This document shows positions 6,074-8,509 of a stretch of 8,509 bases of DNA, piece after piece. Each line of letters starts with the position of its first letter. Positions within the stretch are counted from its first letter, which is position 1. This stretch comes from Elusimicrobia bacterium RBG_16_66_12 (GTDB lineage: Bacteria > Elusimicrobiota > Elusimicrobia > UBA1565 > UBA9628). The notes under the pieces were generated by a model. The model made no database searches. It saw only the letters and a program-made list of their open reading frames with translations, and was not told the DNA's origin. The stretch covers positions 1 to 8,509 of the forward strand of contig MGUL01000085.1 of assembly GCA_001800005.1 (NCBI GenBank). Reading direction: 5' to 3'. The position numbers and the translations under genes were made by a program.

Positions 6074-6372
6074 GTCCTTTGGTCCTCGATTCGAACCAGG
6101 TGCTGGAGCAATACGAAGCGCTGCGCCGCGACGTCCTCGCCGTAGGTTCGTCGTTCGACCAGGGGCTGGGACTGTCGTTGTTCCTGACCCGCGGCATGAG
6201 CGCGTGGCTGGCCGCAGTGACCGCCCTGATGCCGCGCTCCCCCCGCCCGGCGATGGTCTCCGCGCCGCCGCAGTTCGAGCGGCTGCCGGTGCTGGAGTCG
6301 AGCGTGCGCTCGGATCTGACGGTGATGCTGGCCGACATGGTGCTCGCCTGTAGCGGCGAGGTGGCAGGATGA
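6070..6372 (+). CDS. Conserved-looking 100-residue protein of unknown function
   Basis: I do not recognise a named domain. The protein has 100 residues, starts at an ATG that overlaps the previous stop (ATGA), and has GGGAG about nine bases upstream. It appears largely helical: an N-terminal helix with VLEQYEALRRDVLAV, a middle segment LSLFLTRGMSAWLAAVTAL, a proline-rich stretch at 55-73, and a C-terminal helix RSDLTVMLADMVLAC. There is no signal peptide or convincing membrane span. Small proteins of this shape between an HTH gene and a serine recombinase seem familiar to me, which suggests a recombination accessory factor, but that is memory and inference. The frame is open upstream through the A-run at 6035, so a -1 slip would fuse it to the HTH protein. 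Its stop overlaps the recombinase start (ATGA, 6369-6372). Confidence 0.8.
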   Translation: MSPLVLDSNQVLEQYEALRRDVLAVGSSFDQGLGLSLFLTRGMSAWLAAVTALMPRSPRPAMVSAPPQFERLPVLESSVRSDLTVMLADMVLACSGEVAG

Positions 6373-8459
6373 GCGCGCCCGACAAGGTCACGTCGGCTCA
6401 CCTGAGTCGGTTCGCCTATCTGTACGTGCGGCAATCGTCGTTGCACCAGGTGCGGGAGAACCGCGAAAGCACCGCACGCCAGTACGATCTCAAGCGGCGC
6501 GCCCAGGCCCTGGGGTGGAACACCGAGCAGGTCGTGGTGATCGACGAGGATCTCGGGCTGTCGGGGGCGAGCGGCTCGGAGCGCAGCGGCTTCCAACGCC
6601 TGGTCGCCGAGGTCGGGCTCGGTCGGGTCGGGGTGGTGATGGGGTTGGAGGTCTCGCGGCTGGCGCGCAGCTCGACCGACTGGCACCGGTTGCTGGAGAT
6701 CTGCGCGCTTGCCGACACCCTGATCCTGGATGAAGACGGGATCTACGATCCGAGTCACTTCAACGATCGGCTGCTGTTGGGTCTCAAAGGCACGATGAGC
6801 GAGGCGGAGTTGCACGTGCTGCGAGCGCGGTTGCTGGGCGGCCAGCTCAACAAGGCGCGGCGCGGCGAGCTGTGGATGAACCCGCCGATCGGTTATGTGT
6901 GGGACGCCAGCCAGAAGCTGGTGCTGGATCCCGATCAGCAGATCCAGGGAACGGTGCGCCTGCTGTTCGAGACCTTCCGCCGCACCGGCACGGCGCTGCG
7001 GGTGGTGCGGCACTTCGGGACGGAGAAGATCGGGTGGCCACGCCGCATCGTGAGCGGCGTCCACGCCGGCGAGATCGTGTTCGCGACCCTGGACCACAGC
7101 CGCGTGCTCCACATCCTTCACAACCCGCGCTACACGGGAGCATTCGTGTACGGGCGGACGCGGCAGCGCAAGGTGGTGGCCAGCGGCCGGGTCCGCCACC
7201 GCCGGCTACCGCGCGCCGAGTGGAAGGTGTTCATCCCGAATACTCACCCCGGCTACATCACCTGGGAGGAGTACGAAGCCAACCAGGCCAAGCTCCTGGT
7301 CAATGCCGGCGGCTATGGGCCGGATCGGCGCCGCAGCCCGGCGCGCGAAGGCGTGGCGTTGCTGCAGGGCTTGGTGGTGTGCGGGATCTGCGGCCAGCGC
7401 ATGACGGTGCGCTATCACGTCAGCCACGGACATCCCGCGCCCGATTACATGTGCCAGCGACGCGGCATTGAGACCGCCCAGCCCATCTGTCAGCGCGTCC
7501 CCGGCGCGGGCCTGGATCAGACGGTGAGCCAACTGGTACTCGAGGCGATGACACCGGCGTCGTTGGACGTAGCGCTTCAGGTGTTCGAAGAACTGCGTGC
7601 CCGTCGCGCCGAGGTCGATCGGCTGCGGCGTGCTCAGGTGGAACGGGCCCGCGAGGAAGCCGGGCTGGCGCAGCGGCAATACCTGCTGGTGCGTCCCGAG
7701 CACCGGTTGGTGGCCGACAGTCTCGAGCGGCAGTGGAACGAGAAACTCACCGCCGTCCAGCAAGCCGAAGAGAAATACAGGCGCATGAGCTCAGTGGAAG
7801 GGCCTGACCTGAGCCCCGAGGTCCGGGAACACATCCATGCCCTGGCCTGCGACCTGCCGCGGGTGTGGAACGATCCCCGCACGCCGGCCCGGGAGCGCAA
7901 GCGCATGCTGCGCCTGCTGGTCGAAGACGTCACCCTGGTGCGCGACCGCGCGATCCGCATCCAGCTGCGCTGGAAAGGCGGTGCCACCACCTCGATCGAA
8001 CAACCCCTGCCTCTCGGCGCGCCAGACCTGAGACGGACCCCGGCAGCGATCATCGAGCAGGTCCGCGCGCTGGCCACCGAGCAAACCGACCAGCAGATCG
8101 CCCGGACGCTCAACGCGCGCGGGCTACGCACTGGCACGGGCCAGCCGTTCCGGCGCCTGACCGTCCGCTATCTCCGCACCACTCACGGTATCGAGGGCCT
8201 CGGGGCGCACCTCCGTCGGGCGGGATGGCTGACCGTCACCGAGATCGCGACCCAGCTCCAGGTGCATCCCCAGACCGCCAAACGCTTCGGCCGCGAAGGA
8301 GTGCTGCGCGCCGCCCACGTTGATGACAAGGGCGATATGCTGTTCGAACCGCCGAGCGGTGCACTTCCTCGCGCCCACCCCGGCAAACGCTTCCGGGACC
8401 GCCGCCGCTACCCTCAGCTTGCTCCGCACGTGAGGAAAGGGGTGCAGTATGCAGACTGA
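6369..8459 (+). CDS. Large serine recombinase
   Basis: Site-specific recombinase of 696 residues that should cut and rejoin DNA through a phosphoserine link. The resolvase-type catalytic domain spans about 14-168: YVRQSS with Tyr19, Arg21 and probable nucleophile Ser23, then SRLARS with Arg97 and Arg100, and the helix E MSEAELHVLRARLLGG. A Recombinase domain follows (about 172-310; NPPIGYVW, ILHNPRYTGAFVYGR), then a zinc ribbon with Cys338, Cys341, Cys362 and Cys374, and a coiled coil at about 400-475 typical of large serine integrases. Beyond this are two extra HTH-like parts: about 558-606 (TDQQIARTLNARG) and about 619-660 (WLTVTEIATQLQVHPQTAKRF), the latter like MerR/excisionase HTHs. It starts at the ATG overlapping the preceding stop, with GAGGTGG just upstream. 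Length and motifs indicate an intact enzyme. It is the core of the mobile cassette. Confidence 0.95.
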   Translation: MSAPDKVTSAHLSRFAYLYVRQSSLHQVRENRESTARQYDLKRRAQALGWNTEQVVVIDEDLGLSGASGSERSGFQRLVAEVGLGRVGVVMGLEVSRLARSSTDWHRLLEICALADTLILDEDGIYDPSHFNDRLLLGLKGTMSEAELHVLRARLLGGQLNKARRGELWMNPPIGYVWDASQKLVLDPDQQIQGTVRLLFETFRRTGTALRVVRHFGTEKIGWPRRIVSGVHAGEIVFATLDHSRVLHILHNPRYTGAFVYGRTRQRKVVASGRVRHRRLPRAEWKVFIPNTHPGYITWEEYEANQAKLLVNAGGYGPDRRRSPAREGVALLQGLVVCGICGQRMTVRYHVSHGHPAPDYMCQRRGIETAQPICQRVPGAGLDQTVSQLVLEAMTPASLDVALQVFEELRARRAEVDRLRRAQVERAREEAGLAQRQYLLVRPEHRLVADSLERQWNEKLTAVQQAEEKYRRMSSVEGPDLSPEVREHIHALACDLPRVWNDPRTPARERKRMLRLLVEDVTLVRDRAIRIQLRWKGGATTSIEQPLPLGAPDLRRTPAAIIEQVRALATEQTDQQIARTLNARGLRTGTGQPFRRLTVRYLRTTHGIEGLGAHLRRAGWLTVTEIATQLQVHPQTAKRFGREGVLRAAHVDDKGDMLFEPPSGALPRAHPGKRFRDRRRYPQLAPHVRKGVQYAD

Positions 8460-8509
8460 TCCTTGCCCTCCGGTGTTTGCGGACGGAGCCCGGCGGGCGT
8501 TCTCAGACG
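8449..8509 (+). CDS. Start of next operon gene, cut by window edge
   Basis: An ATG at 8449 opens a frame that continues through the right edge (MQTDPCPPVFADGARRAFSD). It overlaps the recombinase's last codons by 11 bases and has AAGGGG six bases upstream within GAGGAAAGGGG, a good ribosome binding site. This indicates a fifth coupled gene of the cassette. Twenty residues are too few to name it. Confidence 0.55.
   Translation, partial: MQTDPCPPVFADGARRAFSD

Noticed and set aside
5793..7199. Minus-strand 468-codon open frame
   Set aside because: Lies antisense to the HTH, 100-residue and recombinase genes, whose products are clearly recognisable or coupled; a long mirror frame is common in GC-rich DNA.

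Overview
The window looks like a GC-rich bacterial chromosome, probably from an uncultured FCB-type lineage such as Candidatus Eisenbacteria or Latescibacterota. The main clue is the long secreted protein at 505-3597. It combines an N-terminal signal peptide and a six-fold NHL propeller with a FlgD-like Ig domain at the C-terminus (VYDIGGR...GVYFYRL), a tail that is very common in those phyla. This assignment is an inference; no rRNA or universal marker protein is present.

Layout. (1) 1-60: 5' part of tRNA-Lys(UUU) on the minus strand, cut by the window edge, with a recognisable promoter at 148-176. (2) 61-504: no credible gene, but a strong hairpin at 409-461 that fits a terminator for the next gene. 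(3) 505-3597, minus: a secreted protein of about 1030 residues with an NHL beta-propeller, a legumain/caspase-like (clan CD) protease domain and a FlgD-type Ig tail. (4) 3598-4085: non-coding, with a pair of 11-bp direct repeats two helical turns apart and a hairpin just past the regulator gene. (5) 4086-4988, minus: an AraC-family regulator with a cysteine-bearing, PocR-like N-terminal half. Its promoter carries an inverted repeat next to the -10 hexamer. (6) From about 5131 to the right edge, plus strand: an accessory cassette that probably belongs to a mobile element.

The cassette contains a small DUF5372-like gene whose conserved N-terminus has no in-frame start codon, a 164-residue double-HTH protein, a 100-residue protein of unknown function, a 696-residue large serine recombinase, and the start of another gene at 8449. 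From the HTH gene onward each start codon overlaps the preceding stop (ATGA, ATGA, then an 11-base overlap), so these genes are very likely one translationally coupled operon. An AT-rich promoter region lies in front of the HTH gene.

In the cassette, the recombinase is the DNA-cutting enzyme. The HTH protein is a plausible DNA-binding partner or regulator, and the small proteins are conserved companions of unknown role. A run of nine A residues near the end of the HTH gene could fuse the HTH protein to the 100-residue protein through a -1 frame change. This is the most unusual signal in the window. Neither end of the element can be fixed: the right end is outside the window and no terminal repeats were recognised on the left.
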